Source: Symmachiella macrocystis (GTDB taxonomy: Bacteria; Planctomycetota; Planctomycetia; Planctomycetales; Planctomycetaceae). From it: DNA of 64,000 nt. Both the position numbers and the translations under genes were made by a program. The notes below the pieces were generated by a model. The model had not been told where the DNA came from. It was given only the letters and a program-made list of their open reading frames with translations, and ran no database searches. Positions 9,524-18,323 of this stretch are shown one piece after another. The stretch lies in NCBI RefSeq assembly GCF_007860075.1, contig NZ_SJPP01000002.1, forward strand, positions 682,001-746,000. Reading direction: 5' to 3'. Position 1 is the first letter of the stretch, and each line of letters opens with the position of its first letter.

Positions 9524-12156
9524 TGGTTGATTTGGCTGAGGATTGTTGCATCCTTGATCTTAGTATCTTCGGCAAGCAAGAAGGCTTTGCTGAGGATGAT
9601 TGACAGTGTGCGGTCGCCCTCGAACGGCAAAAAGACAGCATCGGCTCCTTTGTGGACCGATTGTCCGGGCACGATGCACAAATACGCGTCATTCGGCTCC
9701 ATGAGGATGTTTCCCGAACCGAGGTGGATTTTGTAGGTCCGTTTGTCCCCTCGTACGATCAGAAAGCGATCCGAGAACGTACAACGCTCGGCAATTTTCA
9801 ATCGGGGCACAAGCCGCTCTAAAATCGCTTTTCGCGTCTGGGCGGTATTTCCCAGATCGCCGAAAGAATAGCTGGTCCAATAATCCCGATATCGACCTTC
9901 GGGGCCACCGTCGCTCCAATTCGGATCGTTCCCCGCACTGGCGACGCCCACAAACAGATCGACGTCACGCAGCAATTCTGAAAATGCGAGGGGAGGAATT
10001 TCTTCTAGGGCTAGGGGATGATTTTCCTCTTCATCAGGGCCGGTAGAAGAATAGTCCCCATCGCCAACCTGCGCCCAATTCAGTGCTGCTTCATCTCGGT
10101 AAAAACGAACCTGGTCGGTCGTGAGATATAAATACGTGCCGGTCTCGTTCGAATCCACGCCATACTCTTCGCCGGCTCCTTCGACCCAAAACTCAGCCCG
10201 TAGATTCCAGTTGGGCAAGACCATGTGTGCCGGCGGATAAGTGGCGTCGACCATCAGCCGTAACGAATTTTTCCAGCCGCGCGCGGCACAAAGCGCATTG
10301 AACTGATGCTGTTTCAAAACATGACCGGCGAAACGATTGGAATAGACGCCCGTGTTTCTCTCGGCATCGGTCAGCAGGTAGACCTCTCGGTGCGCCTGTT
10401 TAAACGGTTGTTGGACTTCGTGTTCCAGCAGCCATTCACGCCAAGCAATGATATCGTCGATCGACTCATCCAAGGGATGCCACAGCGTCACAGTCGTATC
10501 GTCGGCCAAGTCCTCCAGCGGTGCGTTATCGTTGTGCACGAAACAGCCGTCGCAATAAAATGCCGAGACCTTTTTACCACCCGTTTCGAATGACCAAATC
10601 AGCCGCCGCGCTAATGTCCCGACCAAGGGATGCTCAAGATACTGCGCCCGCCATTGGGGAAGCTCCCAACTTCGCTGCTGCAAATAGACCTGTTCGATCC
10701 GCGCGGCTTGGACGGGGACCATCTTTTCAATATCTTTGGCGGCCAGTTTCAGTTCCTTAAGCTCGTCGCCAAAGTCCCGTTTCACCGCCGCTGGAACACT
10801 CTTTTGCGATTTGCCGTCCGGTTTGATCCAGCGAATTTCCGGTTTGCTCCCGTGCACGGTCAATTCGGCCGTTAATTCGCCGAGTTCCTGGCGGAGGACT
10901 CCTACGTAGGTCAAACCGTAGGTAGGAACAGCGATCTCTTCGATTTCGTCGCGGGATATTTCTTTACGCTTGGCTGCAGCAGCAAGGGCCGTATCGATTT
11001 CGCGCTGAGCGGCTTTAGAATTGAGACGCGATTTCAGCACTGCCAGTTGTCCAACGGCATTCATACAGGGGATTTCGCCAAGTGCGTATATACATGCGTT
11101 TCCGACCTTCAGGGCCCGTGCGCCTTTGTGCCGGACTTTCTTAAAGGCACTGATCGCCAGAGGAGTGAGTGCGCGAATGATTTCTATATCGTTACTAAAA
11201 ACACAACAGCGAACCAAGCCCTTAAGGATATCCTGATGTGAGTCAAGAATCAAAAAATCAGGGTTCGGTTGGAAGCGGAACCGCGTACTTTTGGGTTGTG
11301 TGCGCGGTTTGCTTACTAGCGGAAGCCAGCGCAACATAAACCGCTTGAAGACATCGGGATCAACTTGATCGTAACTGACTTTGGCATGCTTGATCCAACC
11401 CGCGTGCGTACCTTCGGATGAACATTCACAACAATCAAGCAGTTTTAGCCAATTCTTTTTTTCCGAGGTCTCCAACTTTTCCAAGTCGGCAATGGCAATG
11501 TCAGACCAAGCCTCACCCGGTTTGATCATGCACAGCGGTACAGCGCCAACCAGTGACTCCAATTGCCTCGCATATTTCTTCGAATCGGAATACTTGGTTG
11601 TTTTTCGCAGCAATACGGAAGTTTCAGTAACCAACTTGACTAATTCTTCGTCGAGGTCAGAGGTCTTTGTATAATCAGCAAGACGTTTGACAAACAATCC
11701 GGGAAGATTCATCGCACTAATATGCGACCAAGGGGCAAGCCGATTCACGCAACCACAAAGACCATAAACATCATCTCGAACTAGCGGCATTTTACGGCGC
11801 AACAAGAACGAAAGACCTGCGCGAATTGTATCGCCACATTCGACATCCAGTCGCTTGGGTAATTCTCGATACCGTTGCTTCCAATCAGGAAGTCTGTGCA
11901 GTTTTCTGATCCACTCACTTTGTTGCAGCAGCGCTCGAACTAAGCAGACCTTTTCAGTCGTAATCAACTTACCGATGCGTTTACCAACCGCGTTGTACGT
12001 GATGTCAGTTGGTTCGTGGATATACCGGAAATAATTTGTGTTTTCGCTTTCTCGGACAAATTGAGAAACCAGCTGATGCGCGTCAAACAACGGATCGCCC
12101 TCTGAGACAGGATTCTGCCGCAGAACATCATCATAAAATTCACGGTAATAGCTCAT
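9502..12156 (-). CDS. DUF4132-domain protein
   Basis: This large cytoplasmic protein (884 residues, no signal peptide) belongs to the DUF4132 family, named after the conserved region at about residues 410-600 (GELTAELTVHGSKPEIRW, WELPQWRAQYLEHPLVGTLA). The C-terminal domain (about 700-870) contains DLFVGVASAGNDPNW and FSDRFLIVRGDKRTYKIHLG, as in DUF4132 proteins and the related E. coli MolR/YehI group. The N-terminal 400 residues look alpha-helical and HEAT-like. The family has no established biochemical role. It lies 24 bp downstream of the small Gly-Gly-ending gene, so the two are probably co-transcribed. Its 3' end overlaps the convergent phosphoesterase gene. Confidence 0.85.
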   Translation of the reverse strand: MSYYREFYDDVLRQNPVSEGDPLFDAHQLVSQFVRESENTNYFRYIHEPTDITYNAVGKRIGKLITTEKVCLVRALLQQSEWIRKLHRLPDWKQRYRELPKRLDVECGDTIRAGLSFLLRRKMPLVRDDVYGLCGCVNRLAPWSHISAMNLPGLFVKRLADYTKTSDLDEELVKLVTETSVLLRKTTKYSDSKKYARQLESLVGAVPLCMIKPGEAWSDIAIADLEKLETSEKKNWLKLLDCCECSSEGTHAGWIKHAKVSYDQVDPDVFKRFMLRWLPLVSKPRTQPKSTRFRFQPNPDFLILDSHQDILKGLVRCCVFSNDIEIIRALTPLAISAFKKVRHKGARALKVGNACIYALGEIPCMNAVGQLAVLKSRLNSKAAQREIDTALAAAAKRKEISRDEIEEIAVPTYGLTYVGVLRQELGELTAELTVHGSKPEIRWIKPDGKSQKSVPAAVKRDFGDELKELKLAAKDIEKMVPVQAARIEQVYLQQRSWELPQWRAQYLEHPLVGTLARRLIWSFETGGKKVSAFYCDGCFVHNDNAPLEDLADDTTVTLWHPLDESIDDIIAWREWLLEHEVQQPFKQAHREVYLLTDAERNTGVYSNRFAGHVLKQHQFNALCAARGWKNSLRLMVDATYPPAHMVLPNWNLRAEFWVEGAGEEYGVDSNETGTYLYLTTDQVRFYRDEAALNWAQVGDGDYSSTGPDEEENHPLALEEIPPLAFSELLRDVDLFVGVASAGNDPNWSDGGPEGRYRDYWTSYSFGDLGNTAQTRKAILERLVPRLKIAERCTFSDRFLIVRGDKRTYKIHLGSGNILMEPNDAYLCIVPGQSVHKGADAVFLPFEGDRTLSIILSKAFLLAEDTKIKDATILSQINHQPTVQP

Positions 12157-12180
12157 TGGATTTGTGCCATCGGCGATTTC

Positions 12181-12579
12181 CTAACCACCCACCAACAACG
12201 TCAGCCGCAAAAACGTCACCACCGTTTGCGGGCCGACCTCGATCTCTTCTTCCAGCGATTCCGTCTGCCTATCGTCAACCAAGATTAGTATCTGGTTCCG
12301 CTCAAAACCCTCCAGCGCCTGTTCAAACTGTTTCTTCCAGTCGATCTGACGCCGCTTTTTCATCTGAAAGCCATTGAGAGTCCGCTCCGAATCGGTCGGT
12401 TGGACCAGTCCGTTGAATTCCGTTTGGTATTGCTTCGCGTTATGGTCTTTGACCTCTTGAAAAACGCGGCTGCGGATCAGTTCGCGGACTGTGATGTGTT
12501 CGGTGAGGCAATCGAGTGAAAACTCGTTGACAGCCCCACCGCCAAGTTCCTCGTCCCGAATCGTAATCGTCTGCGTCAT
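12181..12579 (-). CDS. small beta-grasp-like protein ending in Gly-Gly
   Basis: The start is the ATG at 12579, which has GAGGGA about 9 bp upstream; the in-frame ATG at 12585 sits too close to it. The 132-residue product opens with a strand-helix pattern (TQTITIRDEE, FSLDCLTE, then helix ITVRELIRSRVFQEV). It ends with ILILVDDRQTESLEEEIEV followed by TVVTFLRLTLLVGG, where the Gly-Gly is directly before the stop codon. This order resembles ubiquitin-like beta-grasp proteins, with about 50 extra residues between the first helix and the third strand. No named family is recognised. It precedes the DUF4132 gene by 24 bp. The ubiquitin-like fold is my inference. Confidence 0.7.
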   Translation of the reverse strand: MTQTITIRDEELGGGAVNEFSLDCLTEHITVRELIRSRVFQEVKDHNAKQYQTEFNGLVQPTDSERTLNGFQMKKRRQIDWKKQFEQALEGFERNQILILVDDRQTESLEEEIEVGPQTVVTFLRLTLLVGG

Positions 12580-12772
12580 GACCATTTCCCTCAAAGAGAA
12601 TCGAGCGTGGGAGGAATGAGCGTCTACTGCGTCAGTCTAAACAATCCAATGCGCGAGTCAACAAAAATCTTGTGCGGACCCGACGTGGTGATCAGGATGA
12701 CCGAATGGTATGCTTGAAAACAACCGAATCTGCGTGAAGTTTAAGCCACTCTGAATAAGGCACACCATCGAA

Positions 12773-14128
12773 ATGAAATCCATTCTTATCCTTTTAGTCA
12801 CTGCGGGTTGCCTCCTACCAACAACGGCCTTCGCCGCCGAGCAACCGCCCAACATCGTTGTCCTCTTCGCCGACGATCTCGGTTACGGCGACCTCGGCTG
12901 CTTCGGTAATCCGACGATTCGTACGCCGGAGTTGGATCGGATGGCGGCCGAGGGGATGAAGCTGACGCAGTTTTATTCTGCTGCCCCCGTTTGCACGCCT
13001 AGCCGGGCGGCGCTGATGACGGGCCGGTTGCCAGTTCGTTCGGGTATGTGTAGCAACAAACGCCGCGTGTTGTTTCCCAACTCAGCAGGTGGCATTCCAG
13101 AAAAAGAAATCACGATTGCCGAGGGGCTCAAATCCGCTGGCTATGCGACCGCCTGTGTCGGCAAATGGCATTTGGGGCACCTGCCGCAATACCTGCCGAC
13201 GAATAACGGCTTCGACTATTACTTTGGCATTCCCTACAGCAACGACATGCACGTCGTCCGCCGCGGCGATCCACCGCTGCCGTTAATTCGCAATTTGAAA
13301 ACCATCGAAGCCCCCGCGTTTCAACCGACGCTCACTAAGCGATATACCGACGAAGCCATCCAGTTCATCACTGACCATCGTGACCAGCCGTTTTTCGTGT
13401 ATTTACCCTACACCTTTCCGCACGTGCCGTTGTTTGCGTCGGACGATTTTTTGGGCAAAAGTTCGCGGGGTTTGTATGGCGACGTGGTGGAGGAGATCGA
13501 TTGGAGTGTCGGGCAGATTTTGCAATCACTGCGCGATCTGAAATTGGCGGAAAATACCTTGGTCTTTTTCACCAGCGACAATGGGCCGTGGTTGATCAAA
13601 GACAATCAAGGCGGAACGGCTGGGTTGTTGCGGGACGGGAAGGGGAGCACCTGGGAAGGAGGCATGCGCGAGCCGACCGTGGCTTGGTGGCCGAGTAAAA
13701 TCCGGGCCCGTTCGGTCTCGCAAGGACTGGGGAGTACGATGGACATTTTCACAACCGCCCTCAGCTTGGCCGGTGTTCCGATTCCCGAGGATCGCGTGAT
13801 CGACGGTGTGGATCTGCAGCCCGTGCTATTCGAAACCGGTCCCAGCCAGCGTGAAACGGTGTTTTATTATCGCGGGCAAACATTGATGGCGGTCCGAAAA
13901 GGGCCGTTTAAAGCGCATTTGATCACACAGCCCGCTTATGGACGTGGAAAACGCGTGACGCACGACCCTCCTGTGCTGTATCATTTAGACCATGATCCGT
14001 CAGAACGTTTCGATGTCGCCCAGGATCACCCGGACGTCATTGCCGACATTCAACAGTCAATCGCCGAGCACAAAGCTGCCCTGAAACCGCTCCCCACGCA
14101 ATTGGAAACGATGCTGCCGACCAAATAG
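12773..14128 (+). CDS. sulfatase (arylsulfatase family, formylglycine-dependent)
   Basis: This is a periplasmic or secreted sulfatase of 451 residues. The signal peptide is MKSILILLVTAGCLLPTTAFAAE. Metal and catalytic residues are in place: LFADDLGYGDLGCFG (metal Asp pair), the formylglycine motif CTPSRAALMTGR with the modifiable Cys, GKWHLGHLP, and TSDNGPW (metal Asp-Asn). Planctomycetes carry many such enzymes for desulfating algal polysaccharides. Here it stands alone, with no carbohydrate-utilisation locus beside it. The exact sulfate ester is unknown. It needs a formylglycine-generating enzyme encoded elsewhere. Confidence 0.93.
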   Translation: MKSILILLVTAGCLLPTTAFAAEQPPNIVVLFADDLGYGDLGCFGNPTIRTPELDRMAAEGMKLTQFYSAAPVCTPSRAALMTGRLPVRSGMCSNKRRVLFPNSAGGIPEKEITIAEGLKSAGYATACVGKWHLGHLPQYLPTNNGFDYYFGIPYSNDMHVVRRGDPPLPLIRNLKTIEAPAFQPTLTKRYTDEAIQFITDHRDQPFFVYLPYTFPHVPLFASDDFLGKSSRGLYGDVVEEIDWSVGQILQSLRDLKLAENTLVFFTSDNGPWLIKDNQGGTAGLLRDGKGSTWEGGMREPTVAWWPSKIRARSVSQGLGSTMDIFTTALSLAGVPIPEDRVIDGVDLQPVLFETGPSQRETVFYYRGQTLMAVRKGPFKAHLITQPAYGRGKRVTHDPPVLYHLDHDPSERFDVAQDHPDVIADIQQSIAEHKAALKPLPTQLETMLPTK

Positions 14129-14187
14129 GACAAACGCTGCCGATAAAGCCGCCTCTCGTCCCGTTGCAATAAGCGAATCAATTTATC

Positions 14188-15465
14188 GTGAAAAATAAAG
14201 CGAACAACTGGCACGAGCGGCTGAACATTATTGTGGAGACAATGCGTGAAATGAGCGCTCAGTCGGATCCGCAGGAAATGGTGGCCGACTACGGCCAACG
14301 CATGCAACAGCTTTTGCCGCGGGAACGGATGCTGTCGCTCAGTCGCCGAGGCTTGAAGGCACCTCAATTTCGCATTACCCGCTACAGTGGGTGGACCGAA
14401 CCGGTCAATCCCTGGAAACAGCGCGACGAGTTGCCGTTGCTGGAGAGCGGCCTGTTGGGAGAATTGCTCTATGGCGGCCAACCGCGCGTGATTGAGGATT
14501 TACAAGTCTCCGCCCACGACCCGGCTGCGGAATACCTTGCAGATCAACACTCGTTGGTGGCAATCCCGCTGTTCGATCAAGGGGAAGCGCTGAACATGGT
14601 CGTGCTGTCGCTTTCCGACGCGCATGGCTTTGAACCGGACGAATTGCCGGAGTTGGTGTGGATGAGCAACCTCTTTGGACGAGCGACGCAGAATCTCGTA
14701 CTCAGTGCTGAACTGCGCGACGCTTATGAGATGGTCGACCGGGAAATGCAACAGGTGGCGAAGATCCAACGGTCGTTGCTCCCTGCGGTGCTTCCCGAGA
14801 TCCCCCATTTGCATCTCGCCGCTCACTACGAGACCTCGCAACGCGCCGGTGGGGACTACTACGATTTCTTCCAACTCCCCGAGGGGAAATGGGGACTGTT
14901 GATTGCCGATGTGAGCGGTCACGGTACACCGGCGGCCGTGATGATGTCCATCGTGCACAGCATCGCACACCTCTACCCGCATCAACCGGTCTGTGCGAGC
15001 GATTTCCTCAGTTATATCAACCAAAACCTGTGCCGCCGGTACACCAACGAGTCGGGGAGTTTTGTCACGGCGTTTTACGGCATCTATACGCCGGAAAAAC
15101 GGCTGCTGAATTATTCCAATGCCGGGCACTGCCTGCCATTGTTGAAACATTGTGGAGCGGGAATGGTCTCCGCCATCGAGGGGGCACGGCAATTGCCATT
15201 GGGCGTCCTGGAGGACGAAACCTACACCAATCGTTCGCACTATCTCAGTCCGGGGGATGAAATCGTGTTTTATACCGATGGCATTTCCGAAGCGACTTCG
15301 CCTGAGGGAGAAATGTTCGGAACCCAACGGCTGGATGACGTCCTGACCTATTGCCGCCACGACGCCGATGAAATCATCAACGAACTGCTGAGCAACTTGA
15401 AAGAATTCACACACGGAGCCCCTGCCGCCGACGACCGGACTGTGCTCGTCGCAAAAGTCACCTAG
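14188..15465 (+). CDS. GAF-SpoIIE serine phosphatase (RsbU-like)
   Basis: The start is GTG at 14188 and the product is 425 residues. An N-terminal GAF-like sensory region (about 15-170, with DQHSLVAIPLFDQGEALNMV) is joined by a short helix (AYEMVDREMQQVAKIQRSLLP) to a SpoIIE/PP2C phosphatase domain. That domain shows RAGGDYYDFFQL, LLIADVSGHGTPAAVMM, NYSNAGHCLPLL and FYTDGISEATSP, with the metal-binding Asp residues intact. Family members dephosphorylate STAS anti-anti-sigma factors in partner-switching pathways. No kinase or STAS gene is adjacent, though a STAS gene lies at 32.6 kb. That pairing would be inference only. Confidence 0.9.
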   Translation: MKNKANNWHERLNIIVETMREMSAQSDPQEMVADYGQRMQQLLPRERMLSLSRRGLKAPQFRITRYSGWTEPVNPWKQRDELPLLESGLLGELLYGGQPRVIEDLQVSAHDPAAEYLADQHSLVAIPLFDQGEALNMVVLSLSDAHGFEPDELPELVWMSNLFGRATQNLVLSAELRDAYEMVDREMQQVAKIQRSLLPAVLPEIPHLHLAAHYETSQRAGGDYYDFFQLPEGKWGLLIADVSGHGTPAAVMMSIVHSIAHLYPHQPVCASDFLSYINQNLCRRYTNESGSFVTAFYGIYTPEKRLLNYSNAGHCLPLLKHCGAGMVSAIEGARQLPLGVLEDETYTNRSHYLSPGDEIVFYTDGISEATSPEGEMFGTQRLDDVLTYCRHDADEIINELLSNLKEFTHGAPAADDRTVLVAKVT

Positions 15466-15846
15466 TGCAACGTGAAACCTGAGAGCCAGTCTTCAAATCG
15501 GGAGGGCGAGGCTCCTGCCGTAACGTATATAGGCAGTTTTAGCGGTGTTTGCCGATTGTGTCCGACCCCGCAAAACTCCACTCTTTTGCGCAATCCGAAA
15601 GTCGTTGACAGGTGATCTAATCCCCTCTATCATCCCGCCCCGCATCATTGCCCACCTGCCGGCGGAATCGTCGGCTGCTCGTCACTTCTTGAAATAACCC
15701 TTGAAGTCATTTTGACTATCTTACCGATAAGTATGCCACTGACGGTCTTGCGCATTCGGGATGTTAACCCGGTTCGCACGCCGATCGGTCTCCCCCAGCG
15801 TTCTCGGTCGTGTTAACCCTCCCCAACACCCGGATGCCGTCGGCAT
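15466..15846. other. intergenic region upstream of murC
   Basis: This 381 bp region contains one copy of the dispersed hairpin repeat (15499-15520) and a perfect 5-bp inverted repeat, AGTCA-TTT-TGACT, at 15705-15717. The latter could be an operator, but no regulator can be assigned. No gene was seen. Confidence 0.4.
15499..15520 (+). repeat. dispersed palindromic repeat, copy A
   Basis: The sequence reads CGGGAGGGCGAGGCTCCTG followed by CCG. Its GGAG and CTCC halves can pair. Related copies occur at 18234-18262 (opposite strand) and 54845-54874. Confidence 0.6.
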
Positions 15847-17481
15847 ATGATTTCACCCTCTGCCATACATCGCTTGCTGCAACAAGGTCAACTCTCTCAA
15901 AAGGGAGGTGAGGCGAAGATCGCTTCAGACCCGCAGTCGCCCTCTGCGCACCTAATCGGTATCTGCGGTTCCGGTATGCAGGCACTGGCCGAATTACTTT
16001 CGGGTCTGGGCTATCGCGTCACCGGTTCAGACTTACAACCGTTGAGCGAAAATCTCGCGCTACTCCAAGCCCGCGGACTGCGCGTCCATCAAGGGCACAA
16101 CCGCGATTTTGTTCCCGGCGAAGTCGACATGGTGGTCTACAGCCCAGCCGTGCAAGCGGACAATCCAGAACGCGCACTTGCCCGCGAATTGGGAATTCCA
16201 CAATTCTCTTATAGCGAAATGCTCGGTCGCCTGATGGCGGACCAAGTCGGTGTTTCCATCGCAGGCACGCATGGAAAAAGCACGACAACGGCCATGACCG
16301 CCTCGATTCTGGACCTCGCGGGACGCGATCCGTCGGCTATTTTGGGCGCCGAAGTACTATCGCGGCAGTCCGGAGGCTGGTCGGGCAGCGGCAACCTGTT
16401 CGTTGTTGAAAGTTGTGAATACAAACAAAGCTTCCTGGATTTATCTCCACAGCACGCGGCAATTCTGGGAATCGAACCGGACCATTTCGACTGCTACCCC
16501 GAGGTAGAACAAGCAGTTGATGCGTTTCGCCAATTTGCCCAAAAGCTACCTGCTGATGGTTCGCTGATCGTCCGCGGCGATTGTCGCAATACGATGGCAG
16601 CTTGCCAAGATGTCGCCGCAAACGTGGAGACATTTTCGCTGGTCCCCGGCATGGACTGGTGGGCAGCGGACATTCGCCGCTCCTGGTCGGGAACCCGGTT
16701 TCGCCTGTTCTACAAGGGTGATTTCTTTGCCGAGATCCTGCTGCAAGTCCCCGGAGAGCACAACGTGCTCAACGCCTTAGCAGCCACGGCTTTATGTGCC
16801 GGTTTGGGGTTAACGGCAGCGGAGATCCGCGAAGGACTGGGCGAATTTCGCGGGATTGCGCGACGGTTTGAGGAGATCGGATCTTGGAGAGGCGTAACCC
16901 TCGTCGACGATTACGCACATCATCCGACGGCCGTGGCGGCGACACTCCAGGCGGCGCGCGAGGAATTTGGCGACCGCCGCATCTGGTGCGCGTTCCAGCC
17001 GCACCAAATTTCGCGAACTCAAATTTTGATGCAGGATTTTTCGGAAAGTTTTTCAAATGCGGATCGCGTGTTGATCACGCCTATTTATGCCGCTCGCGAA
17101 GGAACCGCGACCGAATCGACCGATGTCGCCCGAGAATTGTCCGACCGCATCGCCCGGCAACATTCTCAGACTCGTTTTTGTGGATCTCTTGACCAAACGA
17201 TCGCAACTATAGAGGATGAGGCACAACCAGGAGACGTGCTCATCACTATGGGCGCCGGCGATATCAATCAGGTTCACCATGCCTTCACTCGACGACTTCA
17301 GCGAAATCACACGCCACGACGAGCCGCTGGCGCCCCACACGTATTTGAAACTGGGGGGACCAGCTCAGTACTTCGTGACACCGAGGACCCGCGACGAATT
17401 GCAACAGGTCATACTGGCCTGTCGCGAGAACGAGATGTCGTACCACATCTTGGGCGGCGGTTGCAATCTGCTCATCGGTGA
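15847..17481 (+). CDS. murC: UDP-N-acetylmuramate--L-alanine ligase MurC with extended C-terminus
   Basis: MurC adds L-alanine to UDP-MurNAc using ATP in the cytoplasm. The signs are an N-terminal Rossmann motif (IGICGSGMQALAELL, GYRVTGSD), the P-loop AGTHGKSTTT (about residues 139-148), the central signature GIEPDHFDCYPE, and a ligase C-domain with VDDYAHHPTAV, FQPHQISRT and ITMGAGDIN. Conserved similarity ends near residue 490. The frame then runs on for about 65 residues inside murB in another frame, giving a 203 bp overlap with the murB start at 17279. That tail is Arg/Gly-rich and probably not functional, or the stop was lost. Confidence 0.93.
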   Translation: MISPSAIHRLLQQGQLSQKGGEAKIASDPQSPSAHLIGICGSGMQALAELLSGLGYRVTGSDLQPLSENLALLQARGLRVHQGHNRDFVPGEVDMVVYSPAVQADNPERALARELGIPQFSYSEMLGRLMADQVGVSIAGTHGKSTTTAMTASILDLAGRDPSAILGAEVLSRQSGGWSGSGNLFVVESCEYKQSFLDLSPQHAAILGIEPDHFDCYPEVEQAVDAFRQFAQKLPADGSLIVRGDCRNTMAACQDVAANVETFSLVPGMDWWAADIRRSWSGTRFRLFYKGDFFAEILLQVPGEHNVLNALAATALCAGLGLTAAEIREGLGEFRGIARRFEEIGSWRGVTLVDDYAHHPTAVAATLQAAREEFGDRRIWCAFQPHQISRTQILMQDFSESFSNADRVLITPIYAAREGTATESTDVARELSDRIARQHSQTRFCGSLDQTIATIEDEAQPGDVLITMGAGDINQVHHAFTRRLQRNHTPRRAAGAPHVFETGGTSSVLRDTEDPRRIATGHTGLSRERDVVPHLGRRLQSAHR

Positions 17482-18157
17482 CAAAGGGGTCAGCGGCGTT
17501 GTCATCCATATTTCCGGTGACGGATTTTCACAAATCACCGTCGATGACACCCAGGTCACAGTCGGAGCGGGCGCCCCGCTGACGCATCTCATTTGGCATA
17601 CGGTCAAGGTCGGACTGCAGGGACTTGAGGTCCTCGTGGGCATCCCCGGAACCATTGGGGGCGCACTCCGCGGCAATGCCGGCGGCAGTGCCGGCGACAT
17701 CGGGCAGTTTGTCTGCTCAGTCTCCGGATTAACCTCAGCTGGTGAACTCGTGACCCGCCGCGGCGACGAGGTCACTTTTGGTTACCGAGAAAGCAATCTG
17801 CGCGATCTACTGATCGTCGAAGCCACTTTCGGACTGCAACCGGGCGATACGGACGAAATTACCCGGCGCTTGCGCAAGTCCTGGATCATGAAAAAGGCGA
17901 CGCAGCCGCTCACCGCCCAATCGGCCGGCTGCATTTTCAAAAACCCGCGCGGAATGAGTGCCGGATTGCTCATTGATCAGTCGGGCTTAAAAGGGACACG
18001 GATTGGCAACGCCGAAATCAGCGACCGCCACGCCAATTTCATCATTACCCACGCCGATGCGACGTCCGACGACGTGCTGCGACTGATTGATTTGGCCAAA
18101 TCCAAGGTCAATGAGCAGTTCGGAGTCGATCTGGAGCTAGAAATCGAAATCTGGTAA
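17279..18157 (+). CDS. murB: UDP-N-acetylenolpyruvoylglucosamine reductase MurB
   Basis: MurB is the FAD- and NADPH-dependent reductase making UDP-MurNAc. The start chosen is ATG at 17279 (MPSLDDFSEITRHDEPL); an upstream ATG at 17216 lies deep in murC. FAD-binding motifs are present: YLKLGGPAQYFV, LGGGCNLLIGDKGV and VGIPGTIGGALRGNAGG. The C-domain has SAGCIFKNPRG and ends with a Glu-containing LELEIEIW. At 292 residues this is a type II-like length. The proton-donor Ser of the GSxFxNP motif is Cys218 here. Translation likely couples to murC, whose frame overlaps it. Confidence 0.93.
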   Translation: MPSLDDFSEITRHDEPLAPHTYLKLGGPAQYFVTPRTRDELQQVILACRENEMSYHILGGGCNLLIGDKGVSGVVIHISGDGFSQITVDDTQVTVGAGAPLTHLIWHTVKVGLQGLEVLVGIPGTIGGALRGNAGGSAGDIGQFVCSVSGLTSAGELVTRRGDEVTFGYRESNLRDLLIVEATFGLQPGDTDEITRRLRKSWIMKKATQPLTAQSAGCIFKNPRGMSAGLLIDQSGLKGTRIGNAEISDRHANFIITHADATSDDVLRLIDLAKSKVNEQFGVDLELEIEIW

Positions 18158-18233
18158 AACGCCGCCTGCGCGTAGGGGAACCCCAGGGATTTGAGTTTTT
18201 GTTGAGCCGTTTTCGGAAGTCTTTCAACCATCC

Positions 18234-18262
18234 GCGGCTCGGCAGGAGCCTCTCCCTCCCGG
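18234..18262 (-). repeat. dispersed palindromic repeat, copy B
   Basis: On the minus strand the element reads CCGGGAGGGAGAGGCTCCTG followed by CCGAGCCGC. It matches copy A (15499-15520) with one substitution over the shared core. It lies between murB and ddl. Confidence 0.6.
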
Positions 18263-18323
18263 TGCGATTCGGTTCCTATTGAGCGGACCAGATAGAGATT
18301 ATTTCGTGGCAAGGAGGCCGGCG

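Noticed and set aside
14500-15414. 304-codon open frame antisense to the SpoIIE phosphatase gene
   Set aside because: It lies fully opposite a gene with clear domains; no family resemblance, consistent with GC-driven shadow frames.
15601-15720. TTGAAA/TTGAAG and TTGACT hexamers upstream of murC as a sigma-70 promoter
   Set aside because: No suitably spaced -10 box; too many partial matches to choose one.
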